Shown piece after piece: positions 1 to 5,977 of a stretch of DNA of 10,739 bases (position 1 is its first letter; each line of letters opens with the position of its first letter). Source of the stretch: an uncultured Ruminococcus sp. (GTDB lineage: Bacteria > Bacillota > Clostridia > Oscillospirales > Ruminococcaceae). Under the pieces are notes generated by a model that ran no database searches, was not told the origin of the DNA, and saw only the letters and a program-made list of their open reading frames with translations. A program made the position numbers and the translations under genes. The DNA lies in contig CALDFS010000134.1 of NCBI GenBank assembly GCA_937942105.1, forward strand, positions 1 to 10,739. Reading direction: 5' to 3'.

Positions 1-1300
1 AGCCCTTGTCAGGCTTCACCGTGATGGTCACGGTGGTGCCCTTGGAGGCGGACTTTGGGCTGACGGTCACGGAGCCGTGCTTGCCGCTGTCCACGCTGAC
101 GGTGTAGCCGGAGCTGCTGCCACCAGAGCTACCGGAGGACTCCTTGCTCCACTGGGCGGTCAGGGTGATATCCCCGGCGATGGGGGTGCCGAAGTCAAAC
201 TTCTCACCGTTCAGGAACCAGCCATCGAAGTCGTATCTGCTTCTGGTGGGATCGGCGGGCTTTTCGGCCGTGCCGCCGTGCTTGACCGTCTGGCTGGCAA
301 CATCGGTGCCGCCGTTGCTGTTAAAGGTGACGGTATACTCGTTCAGCTTGTAGTACAGCTTCAGCGTCAGGATGACGGGCTGTCCGTCCTCGCCGGTGCT
401 GGGTATGGTGACTGTGCCGGAAACGGTGGACTTGCCGGTATCCAGGGTATAGCCGTCGTACTCCTTAGGGGCAGCCGTCACGGTTTTACCCAGCTCGCCG
501 TACAGGGGGAAGTCGGTATCGGCCAGGGTGTAGGTGCCGTCCAACCGCTCCTGATAATGCTCTACCTTGTAGGCGGCAACCTTGGGCTTTATTACTCCAA
601 AGTAATGGTCGTCAAGCTCCTGCCCCTTGGGCGGCTTTGCGCCGAAAAGGGTTCTGCCGGTGAATTTAAGGTCCTTGCGGGCTTCAAACATATCCTTATC
701 CACAAGGAAATATTCCTGCTCCGGTCCGACCGAGGTGCGAACGCACTTGACGTTTTCATCGCTGCCAAACAGCTTTAAGATTCTCATTGCCTGCTTGCTC
801 AGCGCTTCCATTGAGCGAAGAAGCGGGGTTTTCTTATCCAAAGCCTCGCCGCCGTAGGAGCAGAAGGCTGTGGGTATGCAAAGGGTCTTATCCTTGATGA
901 AAGCATACGATGTCGGGTCCCATGCAGTGTAGCCACGCGCTTCAAAGGTTGCGCGAAGTCCGCCCGAGGGGAAGCTTGAAGCGTCCGGCTCGCCCTTTAT
1001 AAGCTCCTTGCCCGAAAATTCCATTATCACCCTGCCGTCCGGCGCGGGGGATATAAAAGCGTCGTGCTTTTCAGCGGTGATGCCTGTAAGCGGCTGGAAC
1101 CAATGGGTAAAGTGGGTGGCGCCGTTGGCAATCGCCCAGTCCTTCATGGCAGTTGCCACAACATCCGCAACCTTGGTATCAAGCCGCGCGCCCTCGTCGA
1201 TCGTCTTTTTAAGCGAACGGTAGATATTGGTGGGCAGATTAGCCTTCATCACCCTGTCGTCGAAAACCATGCTGCCAAAGATTTCTGATACTTTACTCAT
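1..1300 (-). CDS. glnN: Chimeric partial gene: type III glutamine synthetase N-terminus joined in frame to InlB/MucBP-type surface repeats
   Basis: The frame is open from ATG at 1300 to the left window edge: 433 codons, no stop, partial at its C-terminus. Residues 1-243 are type III glutamine synthetase, with THWFQPLT (63-72), AEKHD (76-80), EPDASSFPSGG (104-114), FEARGYTAWD (119-128) and EQEYFLVD (194-201). GSIII enzymes are about 700 residues and continue after this point into the catalytic and ATP-binding core; that core is absent. From about residue 244 the protein has a MucBP-like stretch (VEHYQERLDGTYTLAD, 246-261), an InlB B-repeat/Flg_new domain (about 321-384, FNSNGG and DGWF), a Ser/Gly linker (388-398) and the start of a second repeat (399 on). 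No signal peptide is visible. ATG 1300 was chosen because GAAAGGAAG (1315-1307) lies 6 bases upstream; an in-frame ATG at 1306 abuts that site. As assembled it cannot be an active synthetase. An assembly chimera is likelier than a real fusion. Confidence 0.85.
   Translation of the reverse strand, partial: MSKVSEIFGSMVFDDRVMKANLPTNIYRSLKKTIDEGARLDTKVADVVATAMKDWAIANGATHFTHWFQPLTGITAEKHDAFISPAPDGRVIMEFSGKELIKGEPDASSFPSGGLRATFEARGYTAWDPTSYAFIKDKTLCIPTAFCSYGGEALDKKTPLLRSMEALSKQAMRILKLFGSDENVKCVRTSVGPEQEYFLVDKDMFEARKDLKFTGRTLFGAKPPKGQELDDHYFGVIKPKVAAYKVEHYQERLDGTYTLADTDFPLYGELGKTVTAAPKEYDGYTLDTGKSTVSGTVTIPSTGEDGQPVILTLKLYYKLNEYTVTFNSNGGTDVASQTVKHGGTAEKPADPTRSRYDFDGWFLNGEKFDFGTPIAGDITLTAQWSKESSGSSGGSSSGYTVSVDSGKHGSVTVSPKSASKGTTVTITVKPDKG
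560..580 (-). other. Fusion junction between GSIII and surface-repeat coding sequence
   Basis: GSIII similarity ends around V241-A243 (580-572) and repeat-protein similarity begins around Y244-K245-V246 (571-563). Known GSIII proteins continue here with a Met/Lys-rich helix of the form AFMKEL; instead YKVEHYQ follows, typical of MucBP/InlB-repeat surface proteins. The reading frame is kept. Leucine codons change here: 12 of 17 are CTT before it, 10 of 11 are CTG after it. The exact breakpoint cannot be fixed from one sequence because both parents could share Ala-Ala-Tyr codons. Confidence 0.8.
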
Positions 1301-1318
1301 AAACATCTTCCTTTCAAT

Positions 1319-1384
1319 AAAAAATCGGGCGATAGAGCGATACTTTCCTTTCAGTCAAGAAAGCATCAGACTCCATTGCCCGAT
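1319..1384 (-). terminator. Long leader hairpin with T6 run just before the glnN ribosome site (attenuator candidate)
   Basis: On the minus strand ATCGGGC (1384-1378) pairs with GCCCGAT (1330-1324). After one mismatch, a second arm ATGGAG pairs with CTCTAT (one G-T pair). An inner 9-bp arm GATGCTTTC / GAAAGTATC closes an 11-base loop. TTTTTT follows at 1324-1319, and the GAAAGG ribosome site starts at 1315. The shape is that of an intrinsic terminator inside the 5' leader, so it could attenuate the gene. It could also be a stability hairpin. Confidence 0.7.
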
Positions 1385-1394
1385 ATGGTATACG

Positions 1395-1433
1395 AAAAAA
1401 GGCGGCTCGGGATTTATTTCCCAAGACGCCTTT
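1395..1433 (-). terminator. First leader terminator, directly after the predicted glnN transcription start
   Basis: On the minus strand AAAGGCG (1433-1427) pairs with CGCCTTT, followed after one mismatch by CTTGGGA / TCCCGAG (one G-T pair), closing a 6-base AATAAA loop. TTTTTT lies at 1400-1395. The hairpin begins about 7 bases after the predicted transcription start at about 1440. The hexaloop lacks the A1/G4 pattern known for ANTAR antiterminator sites, so I do not call it one. Confidence 0.65.
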
Positions 1434-1446
1434 GCCTTATGCTGTG

Positions 1447-1475
1447 ATTATACTCCCATCCCGCCGATTTGGCAA
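1447..1475 (-). promoter_or_regulatory. Sigma-A promoter of the glnN-type gene
   Basis: The -35 box is TTGCCA (1475-1470) and the -10 box is a perfect TATAAT (1452-1447), separated by 17 bases. The predicted start is near 1440, giving a leader of about 140 nt before ATG 1300. Confidence 0.75.
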
Positions 1476-1489
1476 GATGGAATGTTGCA

Positions 1490-1500
1490 CAAAAGTTTTG
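1490..1500. promoter_or_regulatory. Short palindrome between the divergent promoters, possible operator
   Basis: CAAAAGTTTTG is a perfect 5+5 palindrome around one base, lying in the 70-bp gap between the two divergent -35 boxes. Its position would suit a shared regulator, but it is short and AT-rich, so chance is a real possibility. Confidence 0.2.
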
Positions 1501-1545
1501 CTCATGCCGCCCAAAGATTTGACACACAAGATTTTCGTGGAATCA

Positions 1546-1574
1546 TTGACAGAAAAAAACGCTTATGCTATAAT
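1546..1574 (+). promoter_or_regulatory. Consensus sigma-A promoter of the glutamate synthase operon
   Basis: The -35 box is a perfect TTGACA (1546-1551) and the -10 box a perfect TATAAT (1569-1574), with a 17-base spacer. The predicted start is near 1581, about 88 nt before ATG 1669. A promoter this close to consensus would be strong unless checked later, which fits the terminator-like hairpin immediately downstream. Confidence 0.9.
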
Positions 1575-1587
1575 GCACTTATTGATG

Positions 1588-1649
1588 AGCAAAGACGTTC
1601 ATCCGGAAAAATGCCATGCGTTTTTTCGGATAAGCGTCTTTGCTTTTTT
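1588..1649 (+). terminator. Long leader hairpin with T6 run before the glutamate synthase operon (attenuator candidate)
   Basis: AGCAAAGACG (1588-1597) pairs perfectly with CGTCTTTGCT (1635-1644). Further in, ATCCG pairs with CGGAT and AAAAATGC with GCGTTTTT, leaving a 3-base loop; the stem totals roughly 25 pairs with few interruptions. TTTTTT lies at 1644-1649 and the GAAAGGA ribosome site at 1654-1660. It has the form of an intrinsic terminator and sits between promoter and first gene, so it is a candidate attenuator. No competing antiterminator or ligand-binding fold is evident in the few bases before it. Confidence 0.75.
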
Positions 1650-1668
1650 AGTTGAAAGGATGAGCCTA

Positions 1669-2787
1669 ATGATAAAAAACACCCTACGGGAGTTTGACGA
1701 TACTCCTTTAGAAGGCGAAGTAAGAATTCCCTCAGGCTGTGCTATATCCGCAGTCGTTTCAAAAAGCGGCAAGCGGTTTGACGGCGGGGACATTATAAAA
1801 AGCATGATTCCCATGCACGACCGCTCCAACGGCTTAGGCGGCGGTTTTGCCGCCTACGGAATTTACCCCGACTACCGCGAGTTCTACGCTCTGCACATCT
1901 TCTACAACGACAATGCCGACCGCGCCGAGTGCGAAAACTTTTTAAAGGACGGCTTTGAAATAGTCAAGGCGGAAAGCATACCTATAAGGAAGATTCCCGA
2001 AATTACCGATGTTCCGCTGATCTGGCGATACTTTGTAGCCCCGCTTAGCTCGGTGCTTGCGCGGCTTCAGATAGACGAAAAGGAGTATGTCGCCCGCACC
2101 GTTATGCAGATAAACACCCGCATTAATGGCGCTTACGTATTTTCAAGCGGCAAGAACATGGGCGTTTTCAAGGCTGTGGGCTTCCCCGAGGATGTGGGAA
2201 GGTTCTACCGCTTGGAGGAGTATTCGGGGTATATGTGGACTGCGCACGGAAGATATCCCACAAACACCCCCGGCTGGTGGGGCGGCGCTCATCCCTTTGC
2301 GCTTTTAGACTACTCGATAGTCCACAACGGCGAGATATCCTCATACGATGCCAACCGCCGCTGCATTGAGATGTACGGCTACAAATGCACTCTGCAAACC
2401 GACACCGAGGTTATAACCTACATAGCCGACTATCTTTTAAGAAAGCAGGGGCTTACCCTTGAAGAGACAGCTTCTGTCATCGCGGCGCCGTTCTGGTCAA
2501 CGATTGACAGGATGCCCGAGGATAAAAAGCAGGTCTGCCGCTACCTCAGAACGGTATACCCCAACCTTCTGATTACAGGTCCGTTTTCGATAATTTTAGG
2601 TTTCGAGGGCGGCTTGATGGCGCTTAACGACAGGCTGAAGCTCCGCTCGATGGTTACTGCCGAGAAGGATGATATGGTATACATAGCCAGCGAGGAGGCG
2701 GCAATAAGGGCTATCTGCCCCGACGCCGATAATATCTACTCCCCTGCCGGCGGCGAGGCGTTTATTGTTAAGGTGAAGGAGGGCTAA
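1669..2787 (+). CDS. Glutamate synthase, class II glutamine amidotransferase subunit (split archaeal-type GltB N-terminal domain)
   Basis: 372 residues. It hydrolyses glutamine to glutamate and passes ammonia to the FMN subunit encoded next. Class II (Ntn) amidotransferase features are clear: Cys24 in GCAIS as predicted nucleophile, MHDRSNGLGGGFAAYG (49-64), HGRYPTNT (193-200), AHPF (207-210), HNGEI (219-223) and TDTEVI (244-249). Because Cys24 is internal, a 23-residue propeptide would have to be removed to expose it, as in GltB and PurF. ATG 1669 was chosen because GAAAGGA (1654-1660) has 8-base spacing; ATG 1660 directly abuts the site, and the open frame further upstream crosses the hairpin and promoter. 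It ends 4 bp before the next gene, whose AAGGAGGG site lies inside this gene. As separate subunits instead of one large GltB, the arrangement is the archaeal-type one also found in Clostridia. Confidence 0.9.
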   Translation: MIKNTLREFDDTPLEGEVRIPSGCAISAVVSKSGKRFDGGDIIKSMIPMHDRSNGLGGGFAAYGIYPDYREFYALHIFYNDNADRAECENFLKDGFEIVKAESIPIRKIPEITDVPLIWRYFVAPLSSVLARLQIDEKEYVARTVMQINTRINGAYVFSSGKNMGVFKAVGFPEDVGRFYRLEEYSGYMWTAHGRYPTNTPGWWGGAHPFALLDYSIVHNGEISSYDANRRCIEMYGYKCTLQTDTEVITYIADYLLRKQGLTLEETASVIAAPFWSTIDRMPEDKKQVCRYLRTVYPNLLITGPFSIILGFEGGLMALNDRLKLRSMVTAEKDDMVYIASEEAAIRAICPDADNIYSPAGGEAFIVKVKEG

Positions 2788-2791
2788 ACTT

Positions 2792-4297
2792 ATGGGAATA
2801 GACTACATCTTCCCTGAATTTGAGGTAATAAGAAACCCGCAGCGGTGCATAGAATGCCGCGTATGCGAGCGGCAGTGCGCCAACGAGGTTCACAAATTCG
2901 ACCCCGATTTGGGGGTTATGATAAGCGACGAATCAAAGTGTGTGGACTGTTTAAGGTGCGTATCCCTCTGCCCCACCCACGCTCTTAAAATAGTTAAAAA
3001 CGACTGCTGTTTCCGCGAAAACGCCAACTGGCAGCCCGAAACCATCAAGAACATCTACAAGCAGGCGGGAAGCGGCGGCGTGCTTCTATCCTCAATGGGC
3101 AACCCCAACAAGCTTCCCGTTTACTGGGACAAGATACTTATAAACGCCTCGCAGGTTACAAACCCGCCCATAGACCCCCTGCGTGAGCCTATGGAGACAA
3201 AGGTGTTCTTAGGCAAGAAGCCCGGCGAGGTCAAAAGAAATCCGGACGGAAGCATTGATACATCTCTTTCTCCCCAAATCCAGCTTTCCATGCCGGTTAT
3301 GTTCTCGGCGATGAGCTACGGCTCTATCAGCTACAATGCGCACGAAAGCTTGGCGCGCGCGGCGCAGGCCCTTGGAATATGCTACAACACCGGCGAGGGC
3401 GGACTGCACGAGGATTTCTATAAATACGGCGCCAACACCATTGTTCAGGTGGCTTCAGGCAGGTTCGGAGTTTATGAGGACTACCTTAACGCCGGAGCGG
3501 CGATTGAAATTAAGATGGGTCAGGGAGCGAAGCCTGGCATAGGCGGACACCTTCCCGGGGCGAAAATCGTCGGGGACGTTTCACGAACAAGGATGATTCC
3601 CGAAGGCTCAGACGCTATCTCCCCCGCTCCCCATCACGATATATATTCGATTGAGGATTTGCGGCAGCTGGTCTACTCCTTAAAGGAGGCTACGCAGTAC
3701 AAAAAGCCGGTAATAGTAAAGGTTGCGGCGGTGCACAACATTGCGGCGATTGCAAGCGGAATAGCCCGCAGCGGCGCGGACATCATTGCAATAGACGGCT
3801 TCCGCGGCGGAACCGGCGCTGCTCCCACCCGCATCCGCGACAACGTTGGAATACCGATAGAGTTAGCCTTGGCGGCTGTTGACCAGCGGCTGAGGGACGA
3901 GGGCATCAGAGGCAACGTCTCGCTGGTGGTGGGCGGAAGCATTCGCTCGGCGGCGGACGTGGTAAAAGCTGTGGCTTTAGGCGCGGACGCCTGCTACATA
4001 GCAACCGCCGCACTTATGGCTTTAGGATGCCATCTTTGCCGCACCTGCCAGACAGGCAAGTGCAACTGGGGCATAGCCACTCAGCGCCCCGAGCTTGTAA
4101 AACGACTAAACCCCGACATCGGCTCGGAAAGGCTTGTAAACCTGCTTACGGCTTGGCGGCATGAAATCATGGAGCTTATGGGCGGAATGGGAATTAACTC
4201 AATAGAGGCGCTTCGCGGAAACCGACTTATGCTGCGCGGCGTTGATCTTACGGAAAAGGAGCTTGAGATCCTCGGTATCTCACACGCGGGAGAATGA
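2792..4297 (+). CDS. gltB: Glutamate synthase FMN-binding subunit with N-terminal 2x[4Fe-4S] ferredoxin domain
   Basis: 501 residues. This is the synthase core: it condenses ammonia with 2-oxoglutarate and reduces the product to glutamate at FMN. The N-terminus is a two-cluster ferredoxin (C19, C22, C25, C29 and C50, C53, C56, C60). The rest is a Glu_synthase TIM barrel with NTGEGG (199-204), KMGQGAKPGIGGHLPG (241-256), HHDIYS (281-286), GFRGGTGAAPT (336-346) and VVGGSIRSAADV (379-390). C413-x5-C419-x4-C424 matches the spacing of the [3Fe-4S] ligands of bacterial GltB, followed by the usual GIATQ; C416 is an extra cysteine. It lacks the amidotransferase and GXGXG domains of full-length GltB, which are supplied by the first and last genes of the operon. 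AAGGAGGG lies about 10 bases before ATG 2792. The stop overlaps the next start (ATGA at 4294-4297), so translation is probably coupled. Confidence 0.95.
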   Translation: MGIDYIFPEFEVIRNPQRCIECRVCERQCANEVHKFDPDLGVMISDESKCVDCLRCVSLCPTHALKIVKNDCCFRENANWQPETIKNIYKQAGSGGVLLSSMGNPNKLPVYWDKILINASQVTNPPIDPLREPMETKVFLGKKPGEVKRNPDGSIDTSLSPQIQLSMPVMFSAMSYGSISYNAHESLARAAQALGICYNTGEGGLHEDFYKYGANTIVQVASGRFGVYEDYLNAGAAIEIKMGQGAKPGIGGHLPGAKIVGDVSRTRMIPEGSDAISPAPHHDIYSIEDLRQLVYSLKEATQYKKPVIVKVAAVHNIAAIASGIARSGADIIAIDGFRGGTGAAPTRIRDNVGIPIELALAAVDQRLRDEGIRGNVSLVVGGSIRSAADVVKAVALGADACYIATAALMALGCHLCRTCQTGKCNWGIATQRPELVKRLNPDIGSERLVNLLTAWRHEIMELMGGMGINSIEALRGNRLMLRGVDLTEKELEILGISHAGE

Positions 4298-4725
4298 AAA
4301 GAGTATATGTAAATGAAAAGCGGTGCTTGGGCTGCCGCCTGTGCGAATACAACTGTGCCTTTGCAAACTCGGGTCTTTCTGATATGTTCAAGCTCAAAGG
4401 CAGAAAAATAAGCCCGAGAATACGGGTTGAGGGGGACGAAAAAATCAACTTTGCAGTCTCCTGCCGCCACTGCGTTGACCCGATTTGCGTTAAAAGCTGT
4501 ATCGCGGGGGCGCTCTCTAAAAATGCCGACGGTATGGTTTCGATCGACCATGATAGATGCGTTGGATGCCGCACCTGTGTGCTGGTCTGCCCTTATGGGG
4601 CTGTTGCGCCGGATGATGAGGGAGTTATTACCAAGTGCGAGCTGTGCTTAAAGAACTCCTGCGGGGAACCCGCGTGCGTTAAGGGCTGCCCGAATAGGGC
4701 GATTGTGTTTGAAGACAGAGATTGA
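4294..4725 (+). CDS. Ferredoxin-like electron-transfer subunit with four [4Fe-4S] motifs
   Basis: 143 residues with 17 cysteines, 16 of them in four cluster motifs: C11/C14/C17/C21, C57/C60/C65/C69, C89/C92/C95/C99 and C115/C118/C128/C132; C123 is left over. The layout, with two wider motifs around a classic CxxCxxCxxxCP, resembles HycB/CooF/DMSO-reductase B-type electron-transfer subunits. Between the FMN synthase and the FAD oxidoreductase it most likely carries electrons from the flavoprotein, or from ferredoxin, to the synthase. No signal peptide or membrane segment is seen, so it is cytoplasmic. It overlaps the previous gene by ATGA at its start, and the next gene begins 20 bp after its stop. 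The partner assignment is inferred from operon position; the Fe-S motifs are direct. Confidence 0.92.
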   Translation: MKRVYVNEKRCLGCRLCEYNCAFANSGLSDMFKLKGRKISPRIRVEGDEKINFAVSCRHCVDPICVKSCIAGALSKNADGMVSIDHDRCVGCRTCVLVCPYGAVAPDDEGVITKCELCLKNSCGEPACVKGCPNRAIVFEDRD

Positions 4726-4745
4726 AGCGGAAGGATGGATATGTC

Positions 4746-5975
4746 ATGGAAAAATATCTTATTATAGGCAACGGCACTGCCGCTGTAAGCGCTGTCGAGG
4801 GGATAAGAAGCCTTGACAAAAACGGCAGTATAACCGTCATCTCCCGCGAGGAGCACTCCGCCTACTGCCGCCCGCTTATCTCCTACTATTTAGAAGGCAA
4901 AGCTTCGCCCGAACGGATGAGCTGCCGCAATGAAAGCTTCTATGCGGACAACTCCGCCGAGGTAATATATTCCACCGCTGCAAGCCTTGACCCCAAGGCT
5001 AAAAAGGTGAAGCTTGAAAGCGGCGCGGAGCTTGAATATACCAAGCTTTTGATAGCCTCCGGCTCGTCGCCGTTCGTGCCGCCGATGGAGGGGCTTGATA
5101 CCGTCCCCAACAAAGGCTTCTTTATGACGCTGGATGATGCCTGCGCCCTCGAACGCATGACCGATGAAAGCAGCCATGTGCTGATAATCGGCGCTGGGCT
5201 TATCGGGCTTAAATGCGCGGAGGGGTTGGCGGAAAGAGTCAAAAAAATAACCGTCTGCGACTTAGCACAAAAGGTCATGCCCAGCATTTTAGATGATGAT
5301 GCCGCCGAAGCGGTGAAATCACGCCTTGAAGCCGCAGGAATCGAGCTTATGCTCGGCGATACCGCCGCAAGGTTTGAAGGCTCAAAGGCGATAATGCGCA
5401 GCGGCGCCGAGGTAGAATTTGACGTTCTGGTGATAGCTGTAGGCGTCCGCCCGAATATCTCGATATTCAAGAATGCCGGCGGCGAGTGCGGCAGGGCTAT
5501 AACCGTTGACAGCCATATGCGCACCTCTAATACTGATATTTTCGCCGCGGGCGACTGCACCGAAAGCATTGATATATCCTGCGGCAGCGTTAAGGTGATG
5601 GCGCTTATGCCCAACGCCAACATTCAGGGCTTCTGCGCCGGGGTGAACATGGCAGGCGGAGATAAGTCGTTTGAGAACGCCGTTCCCATGAACTCAATAG
5701 GTCTGTTCGGCTGCCATGTTATGAGCGCCGGAAGCTACGAGGGCGAGCGCAGGGTAATCAGGACGGATGCAGGTCTGAAGGAGTTCTACATCAAGGATAA
5801 TCTGCTTAAGGGCTTTATAATAGTAGATGATACCGCCCGCGCGGGCATCTACACTTCACTTATAAGAAACAAAATCCCGCTGGAGGAAGTGGACTTTGAA
5901 GCGCTTGCTTCCAAGCCGGAATTTTTCGCCCTTGGACTTGATTACTGCCTTCCCAAGCTGAAAGGAGCGCAATAA
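4746..5975 (+). CDS. FAD/NAD(P)-dependent oxidoreductase of the split glutamate synthase
   Basis: 409 residues from ATG 4746. It is a pyridine nucleotide-disulphide oxidoreductase-fold flavoprotein: GNGTAA (8-13) is the FAD dinucleotide motif, AYCRPLISYYLEG (39-51) is typical of the NADH oxidase/nitrite reductase-like branch, GAGLIG (149-154) is the NAD(P) motif, and AVGVRPN (231-237) and FAAGD (266-270) complete the FAD site. It has no redox-active CxxxxC pair. The likely role is to oxidise NAD(P)H and feed the ferredoxin subunit; cofactor preference cannot be read. An in-frame TTG at 4722 would add 8 residues and overlap the previous gene; ATG 4746 is preferred because AAGGA (4731-4735) is 10 bases upstream and the Rossmann strand MEKYLIIGNG then starts the protein as usual. 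The next gene starts 2 bp after its stop. Confidence 0.9.
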   Translation: MEKYLIIGNGTAAVSAVEGIRSLDKNGSITVISREEHSAYCRPLISYYLEGKASPERMSCRNESFYADNSAEVIYSTAASLDPKAKKVKLESGAELEYTKLLIASGSSPFVPPMEGLDTVPNKGFFMTLDDACALERMTDESSHVLIIGAGLIGLKCAEGLAERVKKITVCDLAQKVMPSILDDDAAEAVKSRLEAAGIELMLGDTAARFEGSKAIMRSGAEVEFDVLVIAVGVRPNISIFKNAGGECGRAITVDSHMRTSNTDIFAAGDCTESIDISCGSVKVMALMPNANIQGFCAGVNMAGGDKSFENAVPMNSIGLFGCHVMSAGSYEGERRVIRTDAGLKEFYIKDNLLKGFIIVDDTARAGIYTSLIRNKIPLEEVDFEALASKPEFFALGLDYCLPKLKGAQ

Positions 5976-5977
5976 AA

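Noticed and set aside
77..778. Long plus-strand open frame of 233 codons over the left region
   Set aside because: It is antisense to the GSIII/surface-repeat gene, whose minus-strand frame gives recognisable protein motifs throughout.
1395..1433. ANTAR-type antitermination hairpin
   Set aside because: The loop is six bases long, but it is AATAAA and lacks G at position 4; no second matching hexaloop hairpin was found.
1432..1668. N-terminal extension of the amidotransferase frame up to 1432
   Set aside because: It would run through the minus-strand promoter, the consensus plus-strand promoter and the leader hairpin; the GAAAGGA site fixes the start at 1669. An in-frame ATG at 1585, four bases after the predicted transcription start, has no room for a ribosome site.
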